A DNA stretch of 64,000 nucleotides from Oscillospiraceae bacterium (GTDB taxonomy: Bacteria > Bacillota > Clostridia > Oscillospirales > Ruminococcaceae). A program made the translations under genes and the position numbers. The stretch lies in NCBI GenBank assembly GCA_009777445.1, contig WRLV01000001.1:1-64000 (forward strand), read 5' to 3'. Within the stretch, counting starts at the first letter, position 1. Every line of letters starts with the position of its first letter. The notes below the pieces were generated by a model. It made no database searches, was not told where the DNA came from, and saw only the letters and a list, made by a program, of their open reading frames with translations. Positions 37,765-47,098 of this stretch are shown in pieces.

Positions 37765-38835
37765 TTGAAATATATTTATGATGTTTTAGAGGGGCTTTGT
37801 GGGGCTGTTGGGGTGCCGGGGGTTGCCGGTTGTTCCGATGCGGCTTGTGTTGCGCTTGAGCTTTTGCGTAAGTACATTCCTGATGCGCAGCAGGATAAAT
37901 TCGGCAATGTTTATGGTATAATAAAAGGCGGTAATAAACTTTCAGCCGCTTTGTCGGACGAGCAGGAGACATTCCCAAAATTACCGACACTGCTGTTAGA
38001 TGCGCATATTGATGAAGTTGGCATGATTGTCACCTTTATAGACGATAAAGGCTTTATTAAAGCGGGGCTCTGCGGTGGCGTTGACCCACGAATTTTATCG
38101 GCGCAACGTGTGACGGTTTGGGGTAAGAAGCCCATTAACGGCGTTGTCTGTTCCTTGCCGCCGCATTTGGTTAAAGACGAAAAGAAAGCCCTCAAAAAAG
38201 AGGATATAATTATTGACGTTGGCTTAAGCAAAGAACAACTCGCGGAGTTTGTTTCTTTGGGCGACAGAATAACCGTTGACGGCGAGTTCACGCGGCTTAA
38301 AAAAGCGCGATTGACATCAAGGGCGTTGGATAATCGCGCCGGCGTTGCCGCAATATTGTATGCTTTAGAGCTTATGCAGGGCAGAGAGTTGAAGTATGAT
38401 TTAGCGGTGTTGTTCTCTTCGCTTGAAGAGGTGGGTGGAAGAGGTGCGCGCATAGGGGCATATCGACTGAAACCCGATTTCGCCGTTGTTGTCGATGTTA
38501 GCTATGGGGACTGTCCCGAGCTTTTAGTGCATGAAAGCGGAAGGATGGGCGATGGAGTAATGATTGGCATTTCACCTTATTTAGACCGCGAAATATTTGA
38601 AAACTTCAAAATTCTCGCTAAAACGCATGATGTTAAACATCAAATAGAGGTCATGTCGCGCTCTACCGGAACTAACGCCGATGAAATTACCGTGTCGCGC
38701 TGTGGTGTGAGAGGTGGGCTGTTGTCGATTCCCTTGAGGAATATGCACACCCCTGCCGAGCTTGTGGACATTGAGGATATCGAAGCAACGGGAAGACTGC
38801 TTTGCGAATTTTGTTGTGATAAATGGGGTGTTTGA
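37765..38835 (+). CDS. M42 family metallopeptidase
   Basis: LLLDAHIDEVGMIVTFID, ALDNRAG, FSSLEEVGGRGA. Confidence 0.92.
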   Translation: MKYIYDVLEGLCGAVGVPGVAGCSDAACVALELLRKYIPDAQQDKFGNVYGIIKGGNKLSAALSDEQETFPKLPTLLLDAHIDEVGMIVTFIDDKGFIKAGLCGGVDPRILSAQRVTVWGKKPINGVVCSLPPHLVKDEKKALKKEDIIIDVGLSKEQLAEFVSLGDRITVDGEFTRLKKARLTSRALDNRAGVAAILYALELMQGRELKYDLAVLFSSLEEVGGRGARIGAYRLKPDFAVVVDVSYGDCPELLVHESGRMGDGVMIGISPYLDREIFENFKILAKTHDVKHQIEVMSRSTGTNADEITVSRCGVRGGLLSIPLRNMHTPAELVDIEDIEATGRLLCEFCCDKWGV

Positions 38836-38839
38836 TAAA

Positions 38840-39871
38840 ATGATAGACTTGCTTTCTAAGCTTTGTTCGTTGAATGGAACGTCGGGGGCAGAGCGCGATG
38901 TGCGTGATTATATCTGCTCAAAAATTAAGTCAGCGCAAAATTCCGATGGTGACTGTGAAATAAAAACTGATAATTTAGGCAATCTCATTGTCTTTAAAAA
39001 AGGAAAGAAGCGGGCGAAAAACAAAATTATGCTTTGCGCCCATATGGATGAGGTTGGCTTTATTGTTGATTATATTACAAGTGACGGTCTCGTTAAAATA
39101 AAAAACATCGGCGGAATAAACCCTGCCGCAATTATTGGCAGAAGACTCATGTTCGGCTCTGTTGCGGGTGTTGTGGGCGCGAAACCGATTCACAAACTTA
39201 AAAGTGATGAGAAAGAAAAGCAGCCCGGAATAGACGAATTATTCGTTGATATAGGTGTCTCGTTTCGCGAGGAGACCGTTGAGCATATTTCTCTCGGTGA
39301 CAACGGCTATTTTATCGGCGAGTTTTGCGAAATGGGTGACAATCTCGTTATGGCTAAGGCTATAGACGACCGTTTGGGTTGCGCCATTTTAATTGAAATG
39401 CTCTCTAAAACGCAAGAATATGATGCGCACTACGTATTCACAACGGCAGAAGAAGTCGGAACTCGTGGGGCGAGCGCGGCGGCGTTCGCGGTTAAACCGG
39501 ACATGGCAATCGTTCTTGAAGCTACCACTGCCGCCGATATACCCGGCGTTAAAGACGGCGATATTGTCTGCAAATTGGGGGAAGGCCCCGTAGTTTCTTA
39601 TATGGACTCAGGCGCGATTTATGACAAAGAGTTATATGACACAGCCTTTTTTACAGCGCGCGAGAACGGCATTAAATGTCAAACCAAAACCAAAATTGCC
39701 GGGGGGAATGACTCGGGCGTTATCCACAAAACTCTAAGCGGAATAAGAGTCGTTGCTCTGTCTGCCCCTTGCCGTTATCTTCACACGGCGAACTGTGTTA
39801 TAAACAAGTCCGATTTGAAAGAAATGCTTTCGTTGGCTGAGAAATTGTTTGAAAAGATGGCGATATTATGA
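38840..39871 (+). CDS. M42 family metallopeptidase
   Basis: MLCAHMDEVGFIVDYI, AIDDRLGCA, FTTAEEVGTRGA. Confidence 0.93.
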   Translation: MIDLLSKLCSLNGTSGAERDVRDYICSKIKSAQNSDGDCEIKTDNLGNLIVFKKGKKRAKNKIMLCAHMDEVGFIVDYITSDGLVKIKNIGGINPAAIIGRRLMFGSVAGVVGAKPIHKLKSDEKEKQPGIDELFVDIGVSFREETVEHISLGDNGYFIGEFCEMGDNLVMAKAIDDRLGCAILIEMLSKTQEYDAHYVFTTAEEVGTRGASAAAFAVKPDMAIVLEATTAADIPGVKDGDIVCKLGEGPVVSYMDSGAIYDKELYDTAFFTARENGIKCQTKTKIAGGNDSGVIHKTLSGIRVVALSAPCRYLHTANCVINKSDLKEMLSLAEKLFEKMAIL

Positions 39872-40587
39872 TTACGTTAATTAATAATAAGCAAGCATTA
39901 GAAAAGCTAACCCACGGGGATATTTACGAAGGGAAAATCAAAACGTTAGAACGGGCATACGGGTTTAGTCAAAATTTTTGTGCCTTTTATCAACAAGCGG
40001 ACTCCCTTCTGCTGTCGCGCCTTGACGGTGATTTTGTGATTAAGGTTTTGGAGGAGGACTACGATGTTCAGGAGTTGGCTTTATTTTTGAAAGCCCATAA
40101 TGCAAAGAACCTGTTTTTACCGCCAAAGCTGTTGCAAGAGCTTGAACTGTTTATAGAAAACGCACAGTTGCGTTATTGCGGAATATTGGAGTATGAGGGG
40201 AAACACATTCCCCAAAAAATATCTGACAGCCCTGACTTAACCGCCGTTTTCGACATATTAAAACAGGACTTCAACATAGAATATTCGTCATGGCTCACCG
40301 ATGTTTCTCACCGCGTTCGCCACGGAATTTCAACGGTGTATCTTTACAATAACGCATCAACTGTAACCGCTCTTTATGATGCCGACTCTCATGTGTTTTT
40401 AACTCAGGTGGGGACCGCCCCTCAAGAGCGTGGGCGAGGATTGGCGGCGGCAATGCTTAAGGAAGTTGCAGGGCGGTATAAAAAAAGCGGAAAAACAGTG
40501 AGCCTTGTAAGCCGTTATTCACTAATGCCGTTTTACGAAAAAGTCGGATTTAAAAAAGTCGGCACGGCGGCTATTGCTTTTTTATAG
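39868..40587 (+). CDS. GNAT family N-acetyltransferase
   Basis: VGTAPQERGRGLAAAMLKEV, YSLMPFYEKVGFKKVG. Confidence 0.85.
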   Translation: MITLINNKQALEKLTHGDIYEGKIKTLERAYGFSQNFCAFYQQADSLLLSRLDGDFVIKVLEEDYDVQELALFLKAHNAKNLFLPPKLLQELELFIENAQLRYCGILEYEGKHIPQKISDSPDLTAVFDILKQDFNIEYSSWLTDVSHRVRHGISTVYLYNNASTVTALYDADSHVFLTQVGTAPQERGRGLAAAMLKEVAGRYKKSGKTVSLVSRYSLMPFYEKVGFKKVGTAAIAFL

Positions 40588-40608
40588 CAGAAAGGGCATG
40601 TCTGAAAA

Positions 40609-41844
40609 ATGGATATAGAGAGACTTAGCGAGAGAGCGCAGGTGAAATGCGCTGAAATGTTTGAAGAGCTTGACAGGATTTGTCGCTTTAACAGTCAAAA
40701 AGTGTTAAACGCTTTCATTGACTGCAAAGTTGCGGCAAACCATCTTGTCGGCACTAACGGCTATGGTTATGATGATACGGGAAGGGATAAAATCGACGAA
40801 GTCTTCGCTGCAGTTTTGGGGGCGCAGGACGCTTTAGTTCGCCACAATTTCGTCAGCGGAACTCATGCGATTTCCACCGCGCTGTTCGGGGTGTTGCGCC
40901 CCGGCGATTTGTTAGTTTCGGCAACGGGCGCGCCTTATGACACCTTGTTGGGGGTAATTTCGGCGAAAAGTGGTGGCTCTCTTCAAGAGTTCGGGGTTAA
41001 ATATCGTCAAACCGAACTCTTGCCGGACGGTAGCCCCGATTTTGAGGGCATAAAAGCAAACTGCAAAAATGCCGCCGTTGTGTTTGTGCAAAGGTCGTGC
41101 GGATATTCACTAAGGCGTTCATTGAACATTCGCGACATAGAAAACATAGTCAATGCCGTGAGAGAAGTGAATAACAATGCTGTAATATTTGTCGACAATT
41201 GCTACGGAGAGTTGTGCGAAGAAAAAGAGCCGTGCGAGGTTGGCGCGGACTTGATTGCAGGCAGTCTTATTAAAAATTTAGGTGGTGGAATTGCAGAAAC
41301 GGGCGGTTATATTGCAGGGCGCGCTGATTTAATTCAACTTTGCGCACAACGGCTGACATCGGTTGGAATAGGGCGCGAGGCAGGTTGTTCACTTAACCAA
41401 AATCGCGGCATTTTATTGGGATTGTACCACGCGCCAAGCGCGGTTTGCGGCGCGCTGAAAACATCGGTTTTCACATGCGCGCTGTTGTCGGAATTGGGCT
41501 ATAAAACGTATCCCGCCTATAACGAGCCACGCACAGACATTATCGCCGCCATTGAATTTGGGTGTCCCGAAAAGATGAAAAGTTTTTGCCGTGGGGTTCA
41601 GTCGGGAAGCCCGATTGACAGCCACGTCACCCCCGAAGCGTGGGCGATGCCCGGATATGACGAAAACGTCATAATGGCAGCAGGGGCGTTCACCATGGGC
41701 GCGTCAATAGAACTGAGCGCGGACGGCCCACTCAGAGAGCCATACGCCGTATGGCTTCAAGGAGGGGTTAACTTTGAGATGGGGAGAATCGGGGTTTTGA
41801 AGGCGGCGATGGCAATTGACGAACAGTTGACAGTTGACAATTGA
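40609..41844 (+). CDS. Methionine gamma-lyase family (aluminium-resistance-type) PLP enzyme
   Basis: GYGYDDTGRDKIDEVFAAVLGAQDALVRHNFVSGTHAIS, VDNCYGEL, SLIKNLGGGIA. Confidence 0.92.
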   Translation: MDIERLSERAQVKCAEMFEELDRICRFNSQKVLNAFIDCKVAANHLVGTNGYGYDDTGRDKIDEVFAAVLGAQDALVRHNFVSGTHAISTALFGVLRPGDLLVSATGAPYDTLLGVISAKSGGSLQEFGVKYRQTELLPDGSPDFEGIKANCKNAAVVFVQRSCGYSLRRSLNIRDIENIVNAVREVNNNAVIFVDNCYGELCEEKEPCEVGADLIAGSLIKNLGGGIAETGGYIAGRADLIQLCAQRLTSVGIGREAGCSLNQNRGILLGLYHAPSAVCGALKTSVFTCALLSELGYKTYPAYNEPRTDIIAAIEFGCPEKMKSFCRGVQSGSPIDSHVTPEAWAMPGYDENVIMAAGAFTMGASIELSADGPLREPYAVWLQGGVNFEMGRIGVLKAAMAIDEQLTVDN

Positions 41845-41959
41845 GAGTTGATAGTTATGTAGGGGACGGGCTTGCCCGTCCCGAAATTTGACAAACAATT
41901 TGACACGCCTTTTAAAATGCGCTATACTATATAAAAAGGGGCGATTATAGCCTTTCCGT
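41817..41959 (+). repeat. Composite element: heptads + GACGGGCTTGCCCGTC palindrome + promoter + TATAGCCTTTCCGT arm
   Basis: Near-identical to 29160-29293; the final arm matches 62253-62266. Confidence 0.88.
41900..41928 (+). promoter_or_regulatory. Promoter within the composite element
   Basis: TTGACA-17 nt-TATACT. Confidence 0.75.
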
Positions 41960-41999
41960 CCGAAATTTATTTCAATCTGAACTGCTTAAAAAATTTTAC

Positions 42000-42028
42000 T
42001 TGACATTTTCAGATAAATGTGTTATCAT
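42000..42028 (+). promoter_or_regulatory. Putative sigmaA promoter
   Basis: TTGACA-17 nt-TATCAT. Confidence 0.65.
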
Positions 42029-42082
42029 AAGAAAAACTTTCCTGTTCTTATGTTGACAAATCAAAAGAGGTTGAAATGGTCT

Positions 42083-42154
42083 ATGCGAACACGAGGAGGT
42101 TCGCGTTTAAACAGCGTATATTTATTTATGATTGATTTAGGGGGTATAAAATGA
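42083..42154 (+). CDS. Possible 23-aa leader peptide MRTRGGSRLNSVYLFMIDLGGIK
   Basis: TGA overlaps ATG of the 42151 ORF (ATGA); not in the ORF track. Confidence 0.35.
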   Translation: MRTRGGSRLNSVYLFMIDLGGIK

Positions 42155-42465
42155 ACTTTTATGAATTATTAAAAGACACAAGGCAAGCACTTGAAAATTT
42201 TAATCAAGGTGCCACTGCGCAACTAATACAAAATTTTATTGATGTCGGTGAAGATTTATACACGGCTTATATAAAATTAAGTGATGAAGAAAAAAGCAGA
42301 CACAATAAAATGAGCAAATTTCGTAAAGATTATGTTGATTTTTGTGTCGTTATACAACGTGTGGTTAACAAAGGGGGTGAGTTAGATAAAAAGTCACAAG
42401 AGAGTTTAGTTTCCCTTTCAAACAGCATGTTAAAAATAGTTTGGGAAATGTTGACGGACGATTAG
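42151..42465 (+). CDS. Hypothetical protein
   Basis: Open reading frame; AGGGGGT upstream. Confidence 0.65.
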   Translation: MNFYELLKDTRQALENFNQGATAQLIQNFIDVGEDLYTAYIKLSDEEKSRHNKMSKFRKDYVDFCVVIQRVVNKGGELDKKSQESLVSLSNSMLKIVWEMLTDD

Positions 42466-42505
42466 TTATCATAAACAATGATGTTTAAATTTAGGAGGTG
42501 TATTT

Positions 42506-43006
42506 ATGCAAGTTGAAATCATTTCGGCAATTATTAGTTCAGTTTCAGTTATTATCGCTGCAACTCTTATTCCGACGATTAAAATTTTGAACGAAGTACA
42601 TATAAACAAACGTAGGAATAAGAGCGTTTTAGAATTTAAAACCCAACTCGAAAAAACAAAGGAGCATCTTGAAAAACTAGCTTCAGGCGATGGGACTTTT
42701 AGCGAAAAGTTTGTTAATGAATTTACCGAAAAATACGATGAATTATGCGAAAAATATAACGTTTTAAAAGAAAACGGTTGCGGAGAACATGAAAAAATAT
42801 TTAAAATTTGGATTGACCTTTATTCTAAAGTAAGCTCATTTTTTGAGCAGTGTACGGTTTTTGGTGATGCCCTTGAAAAATCTGAATCCCAACCGCAAAT
42901 TCTTGATATAGAACTCAATGAAATGATGAAGACTTCAAATAATTTGTTAGGAAGCCTTAGATATTTTTCGCATTATTATGGCGTGAATATAATACAAAAA
43001 AAATAA
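42506..43006 (+). CDS. Hypothetical N-terminally membrane-anchored coiled-coil-like protein
   Basis: TM at N-terminus; AGGAGGTG RBS. Confidence 0.7.
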   Translation: MQVEIISAIISSVSVIIAATLIPTIKILNEVHINKRRNKSVLEFKTQLEKTKEHLEKLASGDGTFSEKFVNEFTEKYDELCEKYNVLKENGCGEHEKIFKIWIDLYSKVSSFFEQCTVFGDALEKSESQPQILDIELNEMMKTSNNLLGSLRYFSHYYGVNIIQKK

Positions 43007-43040
43007 AATTCTCGTCAATTTATTTTTTCAAACTATTACA

Positions 43041-43077
43041 TGTGCGAACACTCTTCAAGTGTTCGCACACGTTTTTT
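43041..43077 (+). terminator. Rho-independent terminator
   Basis: TGTGCGAACACT-TCTTCA-like loop-AGTGTTCGCACA then GTTTTTT. Confidence 0.85.
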
Positions 43078-43190
43078 ATGCACGCTATTGACATTTTTTA
43101 AATTTTACATTATAATGTAAGTTAGAATATCGTGTAATAATAGTGGAATGGACAGTTGAGGGTTAAAAGCGGAGTGAGGATTAGTATATC

Positions 43191-43703
43191 GTGGCAAAAA
43201 AACACATAAAAAACTTTTTTCTAATTTCAATAATTGTTGTGGCTTTATTTTTTGTGCTTTCTATATCAATTAGCGCAATAATTAATATAGTACGATTAAA
43301 AAATCCCAAAGTTCAGTATAATATATCTGACGAATATATAGGCTATATTCAAGAGGAGTTTGAGCTGATACTTTCCGAAAATATAAATATAGAGTATGCT
43401 TTTTCTCGCAATGAAGAACAATACGCTATTGTAATATCATTTAAAGACGATGATATAACTTCAATAATAAAATGTTTGAAAGACACTTTAAGTTTAGAAA
43501 ACAATATTAGTCATAAGATTGTTGAAGATACCTCGTATGAAATACTTATACCTAAAGCAGAAAGAAAAGAGGCAAGTTTATTATTTGCAGATAATAATAA
43601 AAGAGTATTTCTATTTAAAATTGAAAATAAAGAGCATTTAATGATTGAAAAATATAAACGTTCGATGGATTATAAGAGGTTTGAAGAAATCATGGATTCG
43701 TAA
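43191..43703 (+). CDS. Hypothetical single-TM protein
   Basis: N-terminal TM, no recognised domain. Confidence 0.55.
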   Translation: MAKKHIKNFFLISIIVVALFFVLSISISAIINIVRLKNPKVQYNISDEYIGYIQEEFELILSENINIEYAFSRNEEQYAIVISFKDDDITSIIKCLKDTLSLENNISHKIVEDTSYEILIPKAERKEASLLFADNNKRVFLFKIENKEHLMIEKYKRSMDYKRFEEIMDS

Positions 43704-43723
43704 GAACGGTTGTCCGTCAACTA

Positions 43724-44554
43724 TCAAAGAGTAACCATAACAGAATCCGCAACAGGTGCGGCTATGTCTAATAAACAGTCAACCCCGACCCTTATTCCAT
43801 GACTGGCGAGTGTCTGAACGTGGCAGTTATGGGCTGTTCTCGGGGTGTTGTTTTGTTGGCTTAAATGCCCTAAAATTATTCTTTTAGTGCCATTGCTAAC
43901 CAAAAACGCTGAAAATTCGGCACTTTGTCGGTTTGAAAGATGCCCCACGCACGAGTCAATCCTCTTTTTAAGAAAATAAGGATAACCGCCCGTCTGTAGC
44001 ATTTCAGGACAGTAGTTAGATTCTAAAAACACGGCATCACTGCCAACCATTGTATTTTTGACTTCATCGGTGACCTGCCCTAAGTCTGTGCAGTAAGCAA
44101 GGGTATAGTCGTTATTTTCAACGACAAAACCGACACTTTGGGCGGCGTCATGCGGTGTGTTGAAACATTTGACGTTGAGACTGCCGCCGACGGCTTCCCC
44201 CACCTGTGAAAAATCATCGCAGATGTAAGACGATAAATTGAACGCAGAAAAACCCGCCTTCGATGACTCGCTGTGGACATTCCCCCCTTGAGCAAGAGCA
44301 AGAACAGTCCCCCTTGTCGCAAAAACGGGAATGTCGGTTCTTTTTATAAAAGTATGTAACCCTTTGACGTGGTCTGTATGCTCATGCGTAATAAGCAAAG
44401 CGGATATGTCGCTCAAAGAATAGCCAAAATTACACAAATGAGCGTTAAGTGAGCGAAAACTGCAACCGATGTCGATTAAAAGCGTTGTCGCGCCGATACA
44501 GAGCAATGTCGAATTACCCTTGCTTGAAGAGCAAAGGGGAATAATCTTAGCCAT
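43724..44554 (-). CDS. walJ: MBL-fold metallohydrolase, WalJ/YycJ type
   Basis: LCSSSKGNSTLLCIG, LITHEHTDHVKGL. Confidence 0.9.
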   Translation of the reverse strand: MAKIIPLCSSSKGNSTLLCIGATTLLIDIGCSFRSLNAHLCNFGYSLSDISALLITHEHTDHVKGLHTFIKRTDIPVFATRGTVLALAQGGNVHSESSKAGFSAFNLSSYICDDFSQVGEAVGGSLNVKCFNTPHDAAQSVGFVVENNDYTLAYCTDLGQVTDEVKNTMVGSDAVFLESNYCPEMLQTGGYPYFLKKRIDSCVGHLSNRQSAEFSAFLVSNGTKRIILGHLSQQNNTPRTAHNCHVQTLASHGIRVGVDCLLDIAAPVADSVMVTL

Positions 44555-44568
44555 ATATTCAGACTTCA

Positions 44569-44716
44569 CCTTTCTGCACAAACGCGCTTTGAAAGTATAT
44601 TTCCCATACTTACAAGGATTTATTTTTAAACTTTAGACATGCCCTTTCCGCACAAACGCGCTTTGAAAGTATATTCCCCATATTTACGAGGATTTATTTT
44701 TAAACTTTAGACATGC
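44569..44716 (-). repeat. Two tandem copies of a 74-bp intergenic module
   Basis: cacaaacgcgctttgaaagtatatt…ctttagacatgccctt at 74-bp period. Confidence 0.92.
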
Positions 44717-44724
44717 CCTTTTTG

Positions 44725-46023
44725 CTATAACGCCTTTCTCATCGGCTCTGCATCGGGGTAGGTTCTTTTAACAATGTCCGCTCCTAACAGGCTCAGTTTT
44801 TCAACCATTTTCTCATAACCGCGCTCAATGTGCTTTATATCTTCAATTTCGGTTACGCCGAGAGTGCTTAATCCTGCAATTACTAAAGCCGCCCCCGCTC
44901 TTAAATCTGCCGCCTTAACCGGTGCGCCCGTGAGTTTTGAAACGCCCTCAATGACCGCCACCTTGCCGTCAACCGAAATGTCCGCGCCCATTCTTCTCAG
45001 CTCGTCAACATATCTGAAACGATTGTCGAAAACGCCTTCAGTAATAATGCTCGTGCCCTTTGCCATAGTTAACATTGCGGCAAATTGCGGTTGCATATCC
45101 GTAGGGAAACCGGGGTGCGGCATGGTTTTTATATTTATTCGCTCATAAGGGCTGTCACTGCCGATTACCTGAATTGAATCATCGTTTTCGGTGACGGTAG
45201 CCCCGATTTTTCTAAGTTTCGAGGTGATATATTCAAGGTGTTTGGGAATAACCCCCATTACGGTAACATCGCCTTTTGTTGCCGCCGCCGCAACCATATA
45301 AGTCCCTGCTTCAATCTGGTCGGGAATAATCGAATAGTGTGCGCCGCCCAACCTCTTAACTCCTCTGATTTTGATTACATCAGTTCCGGCGCCCATTATG
45401 TCCGCGCCCATAGAGTTTAAGAAGTTAGCCAAATCTACGACATGGGGTTCTTTTGCCGCATTTTCGAGGATTGTCAGCCCGTTCGCCTTAACAGCTGCCA
45501 ACATGGCGTTAATCGTGGCTCCGACACTCACTTTATCAAAATAAATCTGTGTGCCGACAAGGTTTTCGGCAGAAATGTCAACTATGCCGTGCTCTATGGT
45601 GTAGTTAGCCCCCAACGCCTTAAAACACTTCAAATGTTGGTCTATGGGGCGGTCGCCCAAGTCACAGCCGCCCGGCATCGAAACCTTAGCGTGATTGAAC
45701 TTGCTCAATAACGTCCCCAAAAAATAATATGAAGCCCTCATAGAACGCGCCATCTCATAAGGGACAACCGCATCATTTATATGTCGCGGGTCTATTCTGA
45801 TGGTGTCGCTGTTGAGCATCTTAACATCTGCGCCCATTTCTTTGAGGATTTTCAAATCAATTGAAACGTCATCAATCATCGGCAAATTCTCAAGAACACA
45901 GGGTTCTTCTGCTAAAATTGCCGCAGGAATAATAGCGACAGCCGCATTTTTCGCCCCACTGATTTTCACACTTCCGTTAAGTCTTTTGCCACCGTTTATA
46001 ATAAATTTTTCCAATTTTTCCAA
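44725..46023 (-). CDS. murA: UDP-N-acetylglucosamine 1-carboxyvinyltransferase (TTG start)
   Basis: FIINGGKRLNGSVKISGAKNAAVAIIPAAIL, GGCDLGDRPIDQH, PHPGFPTDMQPQFAAM. Confidence 0.95.
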   Translation of the reverse strand: MEKLEKFIINGGKRLNGSVKISGAKNAAVAIIPAAILAEEPCVLENLPMIDDVSIDLKILKEMGADVKMLNSDTIRIDPRHINDAVVPYEMARSMRASYYFLGTLLSKFNHAKVSMPGGCDLGDRPIDQHLKCFKALGANYTIEHGIVDISAENLVGTQIYFDKVSVGATINAMLAAVKANGLTILENAAKEPHVVDLANFLNSMGADIMGAGTDVIKIRGVKRLGGAHYSIIPDQIEAGTYMVAAAATKGDVTVMGVIPKHLEYITSKLRKIGATVTENDDSIQVIGSDSPYERINIKTMPHPGFPTDMQPQFAAMLTMAKGTSIITEGVFDNRFRYVDELRRMGADISVDGKVAVIEGVSKLTGAPVKAADLRAGAALVIAGLSTLGVTEIEDIKHIERGYEKMVEKLSLLGADIVKRTYPDAEPMRKAL

Positions 46024-46174
46024 CTGCCCTCTCTTGCCCCCAACGAGCAAAATTAGTCTACAGTAATTATAACACAAAACCAAAATAAAATAAAGCGTTT
46101 TCTGATAAATCACCATTTTCACTATATATTATCCCAATAGACGAGTTAATTTATACTTATTGACTATAGCACTT

Positions 46175-47098
46175 CTATCCACTGCTTCCTATCGGAACAA
46201 CGGCGGTGAAAGCTTCTTCCGGCCGTGTTTCGGGCGTGGTTTCCCTTTGGGTGCGCTGGGTTCTGGCCCTTGTTACGCGGGTTTCTTCGGGGATTGTCGT
46301 CGGCTCAGGCAAGGGAATCCTTATTATTTCAACCTTTTCTATTATAATCGTGTTCGCGGGCTTAGAGAAAATCTCGCGCGAATCATCGATATAATTGCCG
46401 CTCACCACCTGCGTGTTTGAAATAGCTTCGAGAACGTCATATCCGCTGACAATTTGCCCGAAAACAGTGTTAGAGCCATCGAGAGAATACAAACCGCCTT
46501 TATCTAAATACCGCGCCTTCACATCCTCGGGAATACTCTTTAACAGTGCTAAATTCCCCTCGTATCTTTCTCGCACTTCTTCAGAGAAAATCTTAGTCTT
46601 ATCGTTAAGCTGTTCTTCAAGAATTTGAATATCGCCGTCAATATTCACCGGCTGATTGTTATTGATGATATAAAATTGACTGAAATTCTGCCCTTCTCTA
46701 TTCGGGGCAAAGCACAATGCCCCGTAAAAATTTTTGGCATAGTCTGACGGTTCTGTGTCGAAAAAGGCGAAACTGTCGATATTTCCGTCCGTGCCGTCGC
46801 CATTTAAAGAGCCGCCTTGTATAAACGAGTCACTCAACACCCTGTGGATTGTCTTGCGCTCATAAAAGCCACGCCCGGCGAGTGCCGCAAACTTCTCAAC
46901 GGCAACCGGCGCGACATCGGGAAACAGTTTGACCGAAATGTCGCCGTAATCCATAATTGATATAATCGCATATATGTCGCCCGGTTCTAAAGACACCTCA
47001 CGCAAGTTCCCGACGGGGGTGTCGTCCGCGTTATTGCCGTTACAAGCGACAAGAGACAAAATCATCGCTACCGACACAAGCAATTTGTTCAATTTCAT
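46175..47098 (-). CDS. Cyclophilin-type peptidyl-prolyl isomerase lipoprotein
   Basis: Lipobox SLVAC; RKTIHRVLSDSFIQGG, NTVFGQIVSGYDVL. Confidence 0.9.
   Translation of the reverse strand: MKLNKLLVSVAMILSLVACNGNNADDTPVGNLREVSLEPGDIYAIISIMDYGDISVKLFPDVAPVAVEKFAALAGRGFYERKTIHRVLSDSFIQGGSLNGDGTDGNIDSFAFFDTEPSDYAKNFYGALCFAPNREGQNFSQFYIINNNQPVNIDGDIQILEEQLNDKTKIFSEEVRERYEGNLALLKSIPEDVKARYLDKGGLYSLDGSNTVFGQIVSGYDVLEAISNTQVVSGNYIDDSREIFSKPANTIIIEKVEIIRIPLPEPTTIPEETRVTRARTQRTQRETTPETRPEEAFTAVVPIGSSG

Noticed and set aside
37750-39871. The two adjacent M42 peptidases as a novel system
   Set aside because: Tandem M42 paralogues with ordinary active-site motifs; common in Firmicutes
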